From: Pseudonocardia alni
Lineage (GTDB): Bacteria; Actinomycetota; Actinomycetes; Mycobacteriales; Pseudonocardiaceae
Direction: 5' to 3'
NCBI RefSeq assembly: GCF_002813375.1
Contig: NZ_PHUJ01000003.1
Span: forward strand, 4,712,001 to 4,776,000
DNA: 64,000 nt
A model generated the notes under the pieces. That model was not told the origin of the DNA. It did no database searches and saw nothing but the letters and a program-made list of their open reading frames with translations. Shown one piece after another: positions 32,134-41,458 of this stretch; position 1 is the stretch's first letter; each line of letters starts with the position of its first letter. The translations under genes and the position numbers were made by a program.

Positions 32134-32238
32134 TTCCACATCGTGCTTGCGCGGCGCCGGGACGGGTGACATCGTGCCCTCACGATCGGGCGATTCGGGC
32201 ACGTGTCGCGATTCGCCCCGCACCGGAGGGGTGTCACC

Positions 32239-34014
32239 GTGGACAACCTGGGCGTACTCAGCCTGCTCGCTCTCACCCCCATCCTCGTCGTCGCGGTTTT
32301 GCTGGTCGGGCTGCGCTGGCCCGCGAAGTACGCGATGCCGCTCGGCTTCGTCGCGGCGGCCCTGATCGGGTCGCTGGTCTGGGGGATGGGCACCACCGCG
32401 ATCGTCGCGTCGACGATCGAGGGCCTGATCATCGCGGTCGGCCTGCTCTACATCATCTTCGGTGCGCTGCTGCTGCTGCAGACGCTCACCCAGAGCGGCG
32501 CGCTCGCGACGATCCGTGCCGGGTTCACCGGCATCAGCCCGGACCGGCGGGTCCAGGCGATCATCATCGGCTGGCTGTTCGGGTCGTTCATCGAGGGTGC
32601 GTCGGGGTTCGGGACCCCGGCAGCCGTCGTCGCGCCGTTGTTGCTGGCGCTCGGCTTCCCGGCGCTGGCCGCGGTGCTGGTCGGCATGGTGATCCAGTCG
32701 ACGCCGGTCAGCTTCGGCGCCGCCGGGACGCCCGTACTCACCGGCATCGGGCAGGGGCTGTCCGGGTCGGCGGAGGTCGACGCGCGCACCGCCGCGCTCG
32801 GCCTGGACGCGACCGGCTACCTGTCCGCGATCGGGTTCGAGGTCGCGGCGCTGCACGCGGTCGCCGGGACGCTCATCCCACTGTTCCTGGTGTGCCTGCT
32901 GACCCGCTTCTTCGGGGAGAACCGCAGCTTCGCCGAGGGCCTCGCGGTCGCCCCGTTCGCGCTCTACGCCGCGTTCGCGATGACCGTGCCCTACGTGCTG
33001 GTCGCCGCCCTGCTCGGCCCGGAGTTCCCGTCACTGCTCGGCGGGCTCGTCGGGCTGGCGCTGGTGATGTTCACCTCCAGCCGCGGCTTCCTCATGCCGC
33101 GCACGGTGTGGGACTTCCCGCCGCGCGAGCGGTGGCTCGACCGCTGGACCGGCACTATCTCCGCGGGTGCCGACGACGGCGTCACCGGCACCCGGATGAG
33201 CACCTGGCTGGCCTGGTCGCCCTACGTGCTCGTCGCGGCGGTGCTGGTGCTGACCCGCACCGTCGCGCCGGTGAAGGACGCGCTGTCGGGAATCACCGTC
33301 GGACCCGCGGACATCCTCGGGACCGGCATCGACGAGACGCTGCAGCCGCTCTACTCGCCGGGCGCGGTGTTCCTGCTGGTCTGCCTGGTCACCTACGGCC
33401 TGCACCGGATGAACGGCCGCCAGGTCGCGACGTCATGGGCCGTGTCGGGACGCCAGCTCGCCGGTGCCGCGGTCGCGCTGCTGTTCGCGCTGCCGCTGGT
33501 CCGCATCCTGATCAACTCCGGTGCCGAGCTGAACACGACCGGGCTGGCCTCGATGCCGCTGACGCTGGCCGAGGGGGCCGCCGCCGTCGCCGGGCCGGCC
33601 TGGCCGGTCCTGGCACCGTGGATCGGCGCCCTGGGGGCCTTCGTCGCCGGGTCGAACACGGTGTCCAACCTGACGTTCGCCCTGTTCCAGTTCGCGACCG
33701 CGGAGAACATCGGCGCCACCCCGGAGACGGTGGTCGCGGCCCAGGCGGTCGGCGGCGCCGCCGGGAACATGATCACGGTGCACAACGTCGTCGCCGCGTC
33801 GGCGACGGTGGGGCTGCTCGGCCGGGAGGGCGACGTGATCCGGATGACGATCATCCCGATGACGTACTACTGCCTGCTCTCGGGCGGGCTGGCGTTCGTG
33901 CTGATCCACGGCGTCGGGCTCAACACCGGCACGGTGCTGCTCACCCTGGTGCTGCTGACACTGGCCGCGATCGTGGTGGGCCTGCGGCGGGCGGCGACCC
34001 GGCTGCCGGCCTGA
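32239..34014 (+). CDS. L-lactate/glycolate permease, LctP family
   Basis: About 591 residues with 12 or more membrane helices. Family motifs include WLFGSFIEGASGFGTPAAVV near the first third and GSNTVSNLTFALFQF with AAGNMITVHNVVAASATVGL near the C-terminus. It imports short 2-hydroxy acids with protons. E. coli LldP (lactate) and GlcA (glycolate) are both of this family. The neighbouring glcDEF and malate synthase G make glycolate the likelier substrate. GTG 32239 has GGAGGGG 7 bases upstream; an earlier ATG at 32203 is less likely. A strong terminator follows. Confidence 0.92.
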   Translation: MDNLGVLSLLALTPILVVAVLLVGLRWPAKYAMPLGFVAAALIGSLVWGMGTTAIVASTIEGLIIAVGLLYIIFGALLLLQTLTQSGALATIRAGFTGISPDRRVQAIIIGWLFGSFIEGASGFGTPAAVVAPLLLALGFPALAAVLVGMVIQSTPVSFGAAGTPVLTGIGQGLSGSAEVDARTAALGLDATGYLSAIGFEVAALHAVAGTLIPLFLVCLLTRFFGENRSFAEGLAVAPFALYAAFAMTVPYVLVAALLGPEFPSLLGGLVGLALVMFTSSRGFLMPRTVWDFPPRERWLDRWTGTISAGADDGVTGTRMSTWLAWSPYVLVAAVLVLTRTVAPVKDALSGITVGPADILGTGIDETLQPLYSPGAVFLLVCLVTYGLHRMNGRQVATSWAVSGRQLAGAAVALLFALPLVRILINSGAELNTTGLASMPLTLAEGAAAVAGPAWPVLAPWIGALGAFVAGSNTVSNLTFALFQFATAENIGATPETVVAAQAVGGAAGNMITVHNVVAASATVGLLGREGDVIRMTIIPMTYYCLLSGGLAFVLIHGVGLNTGTVLLTLVLLTLAAIVVGLRRAATRLPA

Positions 34015-34021
34015 CCCGGAG

Positions 34022-34069
34022 ACGACGACGGCCCGGTCCCCATCGCTGCGGGGTCCGGGCCGTCGTCGT
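34022..34069 (+). terminator. Terminator after the permease gene
   Basis: ACGACGACGGCCCGG (34022-34036) pairs perfectly with CCGGGCCGTCGTCGT (34055-34069), and CCCC/GGGG extends the stem inside. There is no long T tail, as is common in actinobacteria. It may serve both strands. Confidence 0.8.
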
Positions 34070-34074
34070 GTGGA

Positions 34075-34350
34075 TCAGGAGCCGCGACGCCAGAACAGCA
34101 GCACCCGGCGCAGCCGGCTCCGCAGGCTCGGGTGACCGGGCACCGACCGCTGCGGGGCCGGGAACTGCCGGAACTCCGCGGGCGGCGGGGTCAGGTGGGC
34201 CGCCGGGAGGGTGGGCGGGTCCATCGCGACCAGGGTCTGGGGGAAGTGGCGCGCATCGGGCGACGGGGTCTTCTCGGGGTGCACGGTCGTCTCCTCCACG
34301 GCCGGTCCATCGCTCGCGGTGGTCGGGTCGTTACCGACGGCCTGCTGCAT
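34075..34350 (-). CDS. Small proline-rich protein of unknown function
   Basis: 91 residues starting MQQAVGNDPTTASDG. An ideal AGGAGG lies 6 bases before ATG 34350, which is the main reason to call it real. The middle is Pro-rich (MDPPTLPAAHLTPPPAEF). The C-terminus RSRLRRVLLFWRRGS is strongly basic with a short hydrophobic patch that could touch membrane or RNA. No signal peptide or known domain is recognised. It sits between the permease terminator and the glc genes on the strand of glcF. Whether it belongs to the glycolate locus is unknown. Confidence 0.6.
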   Translation of the reverse strand: MQQAVGNDPTTASDGPAVEETTVHPEKTPSPDARHFPQTLVAMDPPTLPAAHLTPPPAEFRQFPAPQRSVPGHPSLRSRLRRVLLFWRRGS

Positions 34351-34613
34351 CTCCGGCCTCCTCACGGTCTCGGGCGGGGCGCATCGCCGGGACCCGTACC
34401 CGCCGGGGCCGGGGTCCACCCGCACGGGCCGCATCCGGGACGGGCCACCGCCGGGCCCGGGAGGCGAGCGCGGGGCGGCGGTGCCTGCACACCCAGGGTA
34501 CCGACGTGACGTGCTCCGGAGACGTGTGCGGTGGCTCACCCGGCACGCCGTCGGAGACCCGGGTGCTCGCTACGGTGAGTGCCGAGCAGGTGGGACGGGT
34601 GGACGGAGCGGGC

Positions 34614-34973
34614 GTGTCGGGGCTGGTGGCGGTGGTGGCGTGGGCCGCCCTGGCGGGGTGGATCGCCGCCGGTGTGCTGCTCGTGCTGGCCCACCGGCGG
34701 CTGGAGCGGCTCGAGCGGGAGCACACCGCCCGCAAGTGGGACATCGTCGCGCTGCGTGCCCAGCTGCGGGCGTTGCACCGGCGGCCGGACGAGCTGTCCG
34801 ACCCCGCCGCGTCCACCGGTGCCGGCCCGTCCGTCCCGCGGCACCCCGGAGGTGACCCCGGGTCCCCGGTCCCGGCCGGCGGGACGCCCGGGCGTACCCG
34901 GACGGCCGGCGCCACGGCATGGCGCCGGTCGCACCGGCGCCCGGTGGGCCGTACCCGGCGGCGTCCCTCCTGA
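34614..34973 (+). CDS. Small single-pass membrane protein
   Basis: 119 residues. The N-terminus VSGLVAVVAWAALAGWIAAG plus VLLVLAHRR is one membrane helix. A charged helical stretch follows (RRLERLEREHTARKWDIVALRAQLRAL, likely a short coiled coil), then a disordered Pro/Arg-rich tail ending RRRPS. GTG 34614 has GGAG 5-6 bases upstream; GTG 34575 and 34590 are in frame too. It converges on glcF with an 11-base gap. Function unknown. The hydrophobic and charged pattern is coherent enough to treat it as a gene. Confidence 0.55.
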   Translation: MSGLVAVVAWAALAGWIAAGVLLVLAHRRLERLEREHTARKWDIVALRAQLRALHRRPDELSDPAASTGAGPSVPRHPGGDPGSPVPAGGTPGRTRTAGATAWRRSHRRPVGRTRRRPS

Positions 34974-34984
34974 CAGGGGCGGGG

Positions 34985-36373
34985 TCAGCGCCGTGGCACC
35001 GCCGCCCCCCGGATGCTCGCGTCCAGCAGCTGCACCGGGTGCAGCAGCGGAACGTCGGCGAAGTCCTCGTTCGGCAGGTACTTGCCGATCTGCAGCAGAC
35101 AGCCCGGGTTCGCGGTGACCACGACGTCCGGCTTCGCGTCGCGGATCTTCTCCGCCTTCCGCACGCCCAGATCGGCGGCCGCGTCCGGCTTCACCATGTT
35201 GTAGATGCCGGCCGAGCCGCAGCACAGCGACGCCTCGGCGATGTCGACGAGCTCCAGCTCGGGGATGGTCCGGAGCACCTCGCGCGGCTGGTTGCGGACG
35301 CCCTGGGCGTGCCCGAGGTGACAGGCGTCGTGGTAGGCGATGCGGCCGGTGACCGGGGTCCGCGGGGCGCGGGGGCCGCCGTCGTCCTCCCGGGAGTACA
35401 GGTCGGCCAGAACCTCGTGCACGTCGCGGCAGCGGGCGGAGAAGCGCGCCGCGCGCTCGGCCCAGGCGGGGTCGTCGGCGAGCAGGTGGCCGTAGTCCTT
35501 CATCGACGAGCCGCAGCCCGCGACGTTCGTGACCACCGCGTCGACGTCGAGGGTCTCGAAGCGGGCGATGGTGCGCCGGGCCCGGTCCAGCGCGGACTCC
35601 TCGCGCCCGGCGTGCACCTCCAGCGCGCCGCAGCACTGCTGGTCGCGGGGGACGAGCACGTCGCAGCCCTCGGCGGCGAGCACCCGCACGGTGGCCTCGT
35701 TGACCCGGTGGAAGAACACGTCCTGCACGCAGCCGGTAAGCAGTGCGACCCGGGCCCGGCGGGTGCCGACCGCGGGGGTGTGCACCGGGAGCGTCGCGAA
35801 CGCCTCGCGCACCGAGACCGGCGGCAGCAGCGACTCCATCGCCGCGAGCTGACCGGGCAGCCTCTCGGCGAGCTTCCGGATCGCAGGGACCTTCCGCAGC
35901 TGCTGGTACAGCGCGCCGGGCAGGGCGGCCGCCCGCAGCCGTCGCTTGTAGGGGAACAGCGCGAAGATCGCGTCGCGGAACAGCTTGTCCGACGTACTGC
36001 GGGGCACGTTGCGCTCGATCTGCGGGCGCACCGACTCCAGCAGCTTGTCGTACTGCACCCCGGACGGGCAGGCGGTCACGCACGCCATGCAGCCCAGGCA
36101 GTTGTCCATGTGCTCGGTGAACGGCCCGTCGAGGCCGATGTCGCCCTTCTCGGCCAGGTCCATCAGCAGGATCCGGCCGCGCGGGGAGTCCATCTCCTCG
36201 CCCCACAGCACGTAGGTGGGGCAGGTCGGCAGGCAGAAGCCGCAGTGGACGCAGTCGTCGAGCAGCTCGCGCTGCGGCGGGTGGACGTCGTCGAACGCGC
36301 TCGGGCCCTGCTGGGGGATCTTGGTCTCGGCCGCCCCGGTCGGGGTGCCTGCGGGCTCGTGGGTGCTCGTCAT
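34985..36373 (-). CDS. glcF: Glycolate oxidase iron-sulfur subunit GlcF
   Basis: 462 residues. Two N-terminal 4Fe-4S motifs are intact: CVHCGFCLPTCPTY and CLGCMACVTACPSG. Two CCG domains follow, with QQCCGAL and LCCGSAGIYN. GlcF passes electrons from the GlcD/GlcE flavin subunits to the membrane quinone pool. The 50-residue N-terminal lead is normal for the family. ATG 36373 has GAGG upstream. It starts 7 bases after glcE, so glcD-glcE-glcF form one operon. D-lactate oxidation is an alternative substrate assignment. Confidence 0.94.
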   Translation of the reverse strand: MTSTHEPAGTPTGAAETKIPQQGPSAFDDVHPPQRELLDDCVHCGFCLPTCPTYVLWGEEMDSPRGRILLMDLAEKGDIGLDGPFTEHMDNCLGCMACVTACPSGVQYDKLLESVRPQIERNVPRSTSDKLFRDAIFALFPYKRRLRAAALPGALYQQLRKVPAIRKLAERLPGQLAAMESLLPPVSVREAFATLPVHTPAVGTRRARVALLTGCVQDVFFHRVNEATVRVLAAEGCDVLVPRDQQCCGALEVHAGREESALDRARRTIARFETLDVDAVVTNVAGCGSSMKDYGHLLADDPAWAERAARFSARCRDVHEVLADLYSREDDGGPRAPRTPVTGRIAYHDACHLGHAQGVRNQPREVLRTIPELELVDIAEASLCCGSAGIYNMVKPDAAADLGVRKAEKIRDAKPDVVVTANPGCLLQIGKYLPNEDFADVPLLHPVQLLDASIRGAAVPRR

Positions 36374-36380
36374 GCGTGCC

Positions 36381-37526
36381 TCACATCCAGGGAGCGAAGC
36401 GACCGGCGGCGAACCGGGCCTCGGGGTCGAGCTGGGTCTTGACGGCCCTGAGCAGGGCGAGTGCGGACGGTGCGGGGCCCCACGCGGGGGCGTCGAGGGT
36501 CTCGGGCCGGTCACGCAGCACGCTGGTGCCACCGACTGCGGCGACGGCGTCGTGCACCTCCGCGACGGCGGCCCCCGGCACGGTGACGGTCGCGACGCCG
36601 GTCGCGAGGCCGGCCGTGACGGCGGTGGCGGGCAGCTGCTCCACCAGCGGCGCCAGCCGGGTCGGTGCGCACCCGATCCGGACGACGGCGCCGTCGAGGG
36701 CGGGTCCGTCGCCGTCACCGCCGGCGTGCGGACCGTCGGTCAGCGACGTGTGGGCGTCCCACGCGTCCGCGCCCACCTCCCGGGCGTCGGCGCCGAGCAG
36801 CTCACACAGCCGCTCCACCCGTGCGGGCAGGGTCTGGGCGCCGCCCTCCAACCGGACCAGCAGGCGTCCCGGGTCACCGGACACCCACTCGACGGCGATC
36901 GGCTCCAGCGGGCTGGCCATCAGCTCCAGCACCCGCGACGCGGCCTCGGCCACCGGGCCGTCGACGCCCACGCAGGCGACGGCCTTCGGGACCGGGTGCA
37001 GCCGCAGGACGACCTCGACCAGCGGGCCGAAGATGCCGTAGGAGCCGTGCATGAGCTTGGCCATGTCGTAGCCGGCGACGTTCTTGATGACGTGCCCGCC
37101 GGAGCGGACCATCGTGCCGTCGGCGAGTACCGAGGTGGTGCCGATGACCAGGTCCCGCAGACCGCCCCAGACCAGGGCGGACGGGCCGGCGTCGGCGGTG
37201 GCGAGCAGCCCGCCGACCGTGGCGCCGCGGGCGACCCGGGCGGCGTCGAACGCGAGGCGCTGACCGTGCTCGGCCAGCTGCTCCTGCAGCGCGCGGACCG
37301 GGGTCCCGGCGTGCACCGAGACGGTCATGTCGCCGGGGTTGTGGTGGATCACCCCGGACAGTGCGGAGAGGTCGAGCGTCGCGGCGATGTCGTCGCCCGC
37401 GCGGCCGGCCCAGCCGGTGGCGGTGCCGGCGCCGGTGATCGCGAGGCGGCCGGGGGTGTCCAGGACGGCGTCCCGGACCTCCTTGGCCGAGGTGGGGCGC
37501 AGCGTGGTGGGAGCAGCGCGTGTCAT
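36381..37526 (-). CDS. glcE: Glycolate oxidase FAD-binding subunit GlcE
   Basis: 381 residues. It carries a single FAD-binding (PCMH) domain: RLAITGAGTATGW near residue 27, GATVGGLLATADAGPSALVWG and GGHVIKNVAGYDMAKLMHGSYG. The catalytic C-terminal domain of GlcD is absent, which is the GlcE pattern. It works with GlcD and GlcF in oxidising glycolate to glyoxylate. ATG 37526 (MTRAAPTTLRP) has GGAAGGG upstream; an in-frame extension to 37586 lacks support. Confidence 0.93.
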   Translation of the reverse strand: MTRAAPTTLRPTSAKEVRDAVLDTPGRLAITGAGTATGWAGRAGDDIAATLDLSALSGVIHHNPGDMTVSVHAGTPVRALQEQLAEHGQRLAFDAARVARGATVGGLLATADAGPSALVWGGLRDLVIGTTSVLADGTMVRSGGHVIKNVAGYDMAKLMHGSYGIFGPLVEVVLRLHPVPKAVACVGVDGPVAEAASRVLELMASPLEPIAVEWVSGDPGRLLVRLEGGAQTLPARVERLCELLGADAREVGADAWDAHTSLTDGPHAGGDGDGPALDGAVVRIGCAPTRLAPLVEQLPATAVTAGLATGVATVTVPGAAVAEVHDAVAAVGGTSVLRDRPETLDAPAWGPAPSALALLRAVKTQLDPEARFAAGRFAPWM

Positions 37527-37582
37527 GTCGTCGGGCCCTTCCGGGTCTCGTACGGGTCGGTCGGACAGGTCGGCCGGACGGG

Positions 37583-39037
37583 TCACAGCCGTTCGATCAG
37601 GCCCGCCTCCTCCAGCGGGTGCGGCCGGTAGAGCCCCGGCTTCTCACCGCACAGCCGCGGGGTGGGCAGGAGCTTGCCGGGGTTGCAGATGTGGTCGGGG
37701 TCGAAGCCGTCGCGGATGCGGCGCATGACGGCCAGGTCGTCCTCGCCGAACATCCGCGGCATGGAGCAGGCCTTGTCGGTGCCGATGCCGTGCTCGCCCG
37801 ACAGCGAGCCGCCCATCTCGACGCACAGCTCCGCGATCTGCGCCGACAGGTGCTCGGCCTGCTCGGTCTGGCCCTCGGCGGCGGAGAACAGGACCAGCGG
37901 GTGCAGGTTGCCGTCGCCGGCGTGGAAGACGTTCGCGACGCGCAGCCCGGCGTCGGTGCCCATCTCGTCGATCCGTTCGAGGATCTCGGCGAGCCGGGTC
38001 CGGGGGACCACGCCGTCCTGGACGATGTAGTCCGGCGAGATCCGGCCGACCGCGGCGAACGCGGCCTTGCGGCCCCGCCAGATGTTCGCCCGCTCCTCGG
38101 GGGAGCCCGCGATGTGCAGCCGGGTGCAGCCGTGCCGGTCGCAGATCTCCTTGACCAGCGCGAACTGCTCCTCGCACTCCTCGACGGTCCCGTCCAGCTC
38201 GACGACGAGCGCGGCCGGGGTGTCGAGGGAGTAGCCGGCGCCGGTGGCGCCCTCGGCGGCCTCGATGGCCAGCGCGTCCATCATCTCGACCGCGGCGGGC
38301 ACGATCCCTGCCGCGACGATGTCGGACACGACCCGGCCGCCCGCCGACACCGACGGGAAGTCCGCCAGCAGCGTGCGCATGACCTCGGGGGTGCGCAGCA
38401 GCCGGACGGTGACCTTGGTGACGATGCCGAGCGTGCCCTCGGAGCCGAGGAACACCCCGCGCAGGTCGGGCCCGGACTGCTCCATCGTGTCCGAGCCGAG
38501 GGTGACCACCTCGCCGTCGGGGAGCACGACCTCCATCGACAGCACGTGGTTGGTGGTGAAGCCGTACTTGAGGCAGTGCGCGCCGCCGGAGTTCTCCGCG
38601 ACGTTGCCGCCGATCGTGCACACCTGCTGGCTCGACGGGTCCGGCGCGTAGTAGAGCCCGTACGGCGACGCGGCCGCGGTGATCTCGAGGTTCGTGACGC
38701 CCGGCTCCAGCACCGCGCGCCGGTTCTCCGGGTCGACCTCGAGCACCCGGTTGAGCCGGTTCAGCCCGATGACGACGCCCTCGGCCACCGGCAGCGCGCC
38801 GCCGGACAGGCCGGTCCCGGCGCCGCGGGCGACGAACGGGATCCGGTGCCGGGCGCAGATCCGCACGCACCCGGCGACGTCCTCGGCGGTGCGGGGCAGC
38901 AGGACCAGCTCGGGGACGACCCGGCTGCCGGTCAGGCCGTCGCACTCGTAGGTCCGGGTACGGACCGGGTCGTCGAGCACGTCCGCTGCGCCCAGGAGGG
39001 CGACGAACTCGTCGTGGATCGAGCGGGCCAGAGGCAT
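37583..39037 (-). CDS. glcD: Glycolate oxidase catalytic subunit GlcD
   Basis: 484 residues, close to E. coli GlcD. The FAD-binding part has FVARGAGTGLSGGALP, CTIGGNVAENSGGAHCLKYG and GSEGTLGIVTKVTVRL. The C-terminal catalytic domain has VFHAGDGNLHPLVLF and GEHGIGTDK with the expected histidines. It oxidises glycolate (or D-lactate) at the membrane with GlcE and GlcF. ATG 39037 has GGGAG 7 bases upstream. It is the first gene of the leftward glcDEF operon and is divergent from malate synthase G. Confidence 0.94.
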   Translation of the reverse strand: MPLARSIHDEFVALLGAADVLDDPVRTRTYECDGLTGSRVVPELVLLPRTAEDVAGCVRICARHRIPFVARGAGTGLSGGALPVAEGVVIGLNRLNRVLEVDPENRRAVLEPGVTNLEITAAASPYGLYYAPDPSSQQVCTIGGNVAENSGGAHCLKYGFTTNHVLSMEVVLPDGEVVTLGSDTMEQSGPDLRGVFLGSEGTLGIVTKVTVRLLRTPEVMRTLLADFPSVSAGGRVVSDIVAAGIVPAAVEMMDALAIEAAEGATGAGYSLDTPAALVVELDGTVEECEEQFALVKEICDRHGCTRLHIAGSPEERANIWRGRKAAFAAVGRISPDYIVQDGVVPRTRLAEILERIDEMGTDAGLRVANVFHAGDGNLHPLVLFSAAEGQTEQAEHLSAQIAELCVEMGGSLSGEHGIGTDKACSMPRMFGEDDLAVMRRIRDGFDPDHICNPGKLLPTPRLCGEKPGLYRPHPLEEAGLIERL

Positions 39038-39129
39038 CGCTGCACTCCCTTGCTGCGCGTGGCGGGGCTCACGGGAGGGTACGTCGACACGGTGACGCCA
39101 CGCCTGTTCGACGTCACGGACGGGGGCCG

Positions 39130-39181
39130 TGTCACTTCCGTGATGCGGAAAAGATAATCCACTGGTAGAAATACGACCAGT
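39130..39181 (+). promoter_or_regulatory. glcB promoter with overlapping inverted-repeat operator
   Basis: TGTCAC (39130-39135) and GATAAT (39153-39158) are 17 bases apart and face glcB. The expected transcription start near 39165 falls inside ACTGGT-N9-ACCAGT (39161-39181). An inverted repeat over the start point suggests a repressor, plausibly of the FadR/GlcC GntR type. No such regulator gene is adjacent. Confidence 0.5.
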
Positions 39182-39212
39182 CCTGACATCCACACGGAGA
39201 GGGTGGTCACAG

Positions 39213-41375
39213 ATGGCCGACACCGCCGGCCTGCAGGTCGACGAGCACCTGAGGTCCTTCGTCGAGGGCGAGCTCCTGTCCGACGTCGACCTCACGGCGG
39301 ACGACTTCTGGGCGACCCTGGCCCGGCTCCAGGAGCGCTTCGCCCCGAGGATCGCCGACGCCCTGGCCCGTCGCGACGAGATCCAGGCGCGCATCGACGA
39401 GTGGCACCGCGAGCACGGGGCCGGCTCGGTCGAGGAGTACGAGAAGTTCCTCACCGACCTCGGCTACCTGCTCCCGGAGAAGTCCCCGACGATCGACGTC
39501 GACCGGGTCGACCCGGAGATCGCCGAGGTTCCCGGCCCGCAGCTGGTCGTGCCCTCCACCGTGCCGCGCTACGCGCTGAACGCCGCCAACGCCCGCTGGG
39601 GCTCGCTGTTCGACGCCTTCTACGGCACCGACGCGCTCCCGCAGGACGGTGAGCTCGCGAAGGGCTACGACGAGCGCCGCGGCGCACAGGTGATCACCGC
39701 CGCCGACGAGCTGCTCGACGAGCTGTTCCCGCTCGCGAAGGGCAGCCACGCCGACGCCACGGCCTACCGGGCCTCGGCCGACGGGCTCGTCGTCGACACC
39801 GGCGCGACCGGCACGGTCGGGCTGGCCGACCCCGCGCAGTTCGCCGGGTTCCGCCCGGTCGACGGCGACGGCCGCGGCGCGGTCCTGCTGACCCGCAACG
39901 GGCTGCACCTGGAGATCACGATCGACCCGACCACCCAGGTCGGCACCCAGCACCACGCCGACGTCGCCGATGTCGTGCTCGAGTCCGCGGTCACCACGAT
40001 CGTCGACCTCGAGGACTCCGTCGCGACCGTGGACGGCGAGGACAAGGCGCTGGCCTACCGCACCTGGCTCGGGCTGCTGCGCGGTGACCTGACCGCCGAG
40101 TTCCGCAAGGGCGGGAAGACGGTCACCCGCCGGGTCAACCCGGACCGCGAGTACACCGCGGCCGACGGCTCCGACCTCACCCTGCCCGGGCGCTCGCTGA
40201 TGCTGGTCCGCAACTGCGGCCACCACATGACGACGAACGCGGTGAAGGCGGCCGACGGCAACGGTGCCTATCAGGAGGTCGCCGAGGGCGTGCTCGACGC
40301 GCTCGTCTCGGCCGTCGCCGGGCTCTACGACCTGCAGGGGAAGGGCCCGCACACCAACTCCCGCGCGGGCAGCGTCTACATCGTCAAGCCCAAGCAGCAC
40401 GGGCCCGAGGAGGTCGCGCTCACCGTCGAGCTGTTCGGCGCCGTCGAGGAGGCCCTCGGACTGCAGGCGAACACGCTCAAGATCGGCATCATGGACGAGG
40501 AGAAGCGGACCACGGTCAACCTCTCCGCCTGCATCGCCGAGGCCGCGAACCGGGTCATCTTCGTCAACACCGGTTTCCTCGACCGGACCGGCGACGAGAT
40601 CCACACCTGCTTCACCGCGGGCCCGGTCCTGCGCAAGGGCGACATGAAGTCGACGACGTGGCTGAAGACCTACGAGGACCGCAACGTCGACGTCGCGCTG
40701 GCCGCCGGGTTCGCGCACACCGCGCAGGTCGGCAAGGGCATGTGGGCCAAGCCCGCCGCGATGGCCGAGATGATCGAGCAGAAGATCGGCCACCCGAAGG
40801 CCGGCGCGAACTGCGCCTGGGTGCCGTCTCCGACCGCCGCGACCCTGCACGCGCTGCACTACCTGCGCGTCGACGTGCACGGGGTGCAGGACGAGATCGC
40901 CTCCCGCGCCACCGCGGACCGGCGCACGCTGCTCGAGGTCCCGGTGACCGACGCGTCGTCGCTGTCGGCCGAGGACGTGACCCACGAGCTGGAGACCAAC
41001 GCCCAGTCGATCCTCGGCTACGTGGTGCGCTGGGTCGGCATGGGCATCGGCTGCTCCACCGTGCCGGACCTGGAGGGCGTCGGGCTGATGGAGGACCGCG
41101 CCACCCTGCGGATCTCCGCGCAGCTGGTCGCGAACTGGCTCCAGCACGGTGTCGTCGACGAGGGGACCGTGCGCGACACCTTCGCCCGCATGGCCGCCGT
41201 GGTCGACGAGCAGAACGCCGGCGAGGACGGCTACCCCGCGATGGCGAAGGACCTGGAGTCCAGCGAGTCGTTCCGGGCCGCGCTGGAGCTGGTGTTCAGC
41301 GGGGCGGCCGAGCCCAACGGCTACACCGAGCGGACGCTCACCCGCTGGCGTCAGCGGGCCAAGGCCGCGGCCTAG
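39213..41375 (+). CDS. glcB: Malate synthase G
   Basis: 720 residues, the monomeric G-type length. It condenses glyoxylate with acetyl-CoA to malate in the cytoplasm. Landmarks: EVPGPQLVVPSTVPRYALNAANARWGS-type N-terminal domain, TTIVDLEDSVATVD, LMLVRNCGHHMTTNAV, IVKPKQHGPEEVALTVELF and IMDEEKRTTVNL, followed by NTGFLDRTGDEIHT. ATG 39213 has GGAGAGGG about 9 bases upstream. It is divergent from glcDEF, so glyoxylate made by glycolate oxidase can be used directly. A terminator follows. Confidence 0.97.
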   Translation: MADTAGLQVDEHLRSFVEGELLSDVDLTADDFWATLARLQERFAPRIADALARRDEIQARIDEWHREHGAGSVEEYEKFLTDLGYLLPEKSPTIDVDRVDPEIAEVPGPQLVVPSTVPRYALNAANARWGSLFDAFYGTDALPQDGELAKGYDERRGAQVITAADELLDELFPLAKGSHADATAYRASADGLVVDTGATGTVGLADPAQFAGFRPVDGDGRGAVLLTRNGLHLEITIDPTTQVGTQHHADVADVVLESAVTTIVDLEDSVATVDGEDKALAYRTWLGLLRGDLTAEFRKGGKTVTRRVNPDREYTAADGSDLTLPGRSLMLVRNCGHHMTTNAVKAADGNGAYQEVAEGVLDALVSAVAGLYDLQGKGPHTNSRAGSVYIVKPKQHGPEEVALTVELFGAVEEALGLQANTLKIGIMDEEKRTTVNLSACIAEAANRVIFVNTGFLDRTGDEIHTCFTAGPVLRKGDMKSTTWLKTYEDRNVDVALAAGFAHTAQVGKGMWAKPAAMAEMIEQKIGHPKAGANCAWVPSPTAATLHALHYLRVDVHGVQDEIASRATADRRTLLEVPVTDASSLSAEDVTHELETNAQSILGYVVRWVGMGIGCSTVPDLEGVGLMEDRATLRISAQLVANWLQHGVVDEGTVRDTFARMAAVVDEQNAGEDGYPAMAKDLESSESFRAALELVFSGAAEPNGYTERTLTRWRQRAKAAA

Positions 41376-41397
41376 GCCGCACCACCACCACCGTCGA

Positions 41398-41436
41398 CGA
41401 CGACGCCCCCGGGACCGGTTCCCGGGGGCGTCGTCG
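41398..41436 (+). terminator. Terminator after glcB
   Basis: CGACGACGCCCCCGGGA (41398-41414) pairs perfectly with TCCCGGGGGCGTCGTCG (41420-41436) around a 5-base loop. There is no T tail. Confidence 0.8.
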
Positions 41437-41458
41437 CGTTCCGAGGAGGAGACCGATC

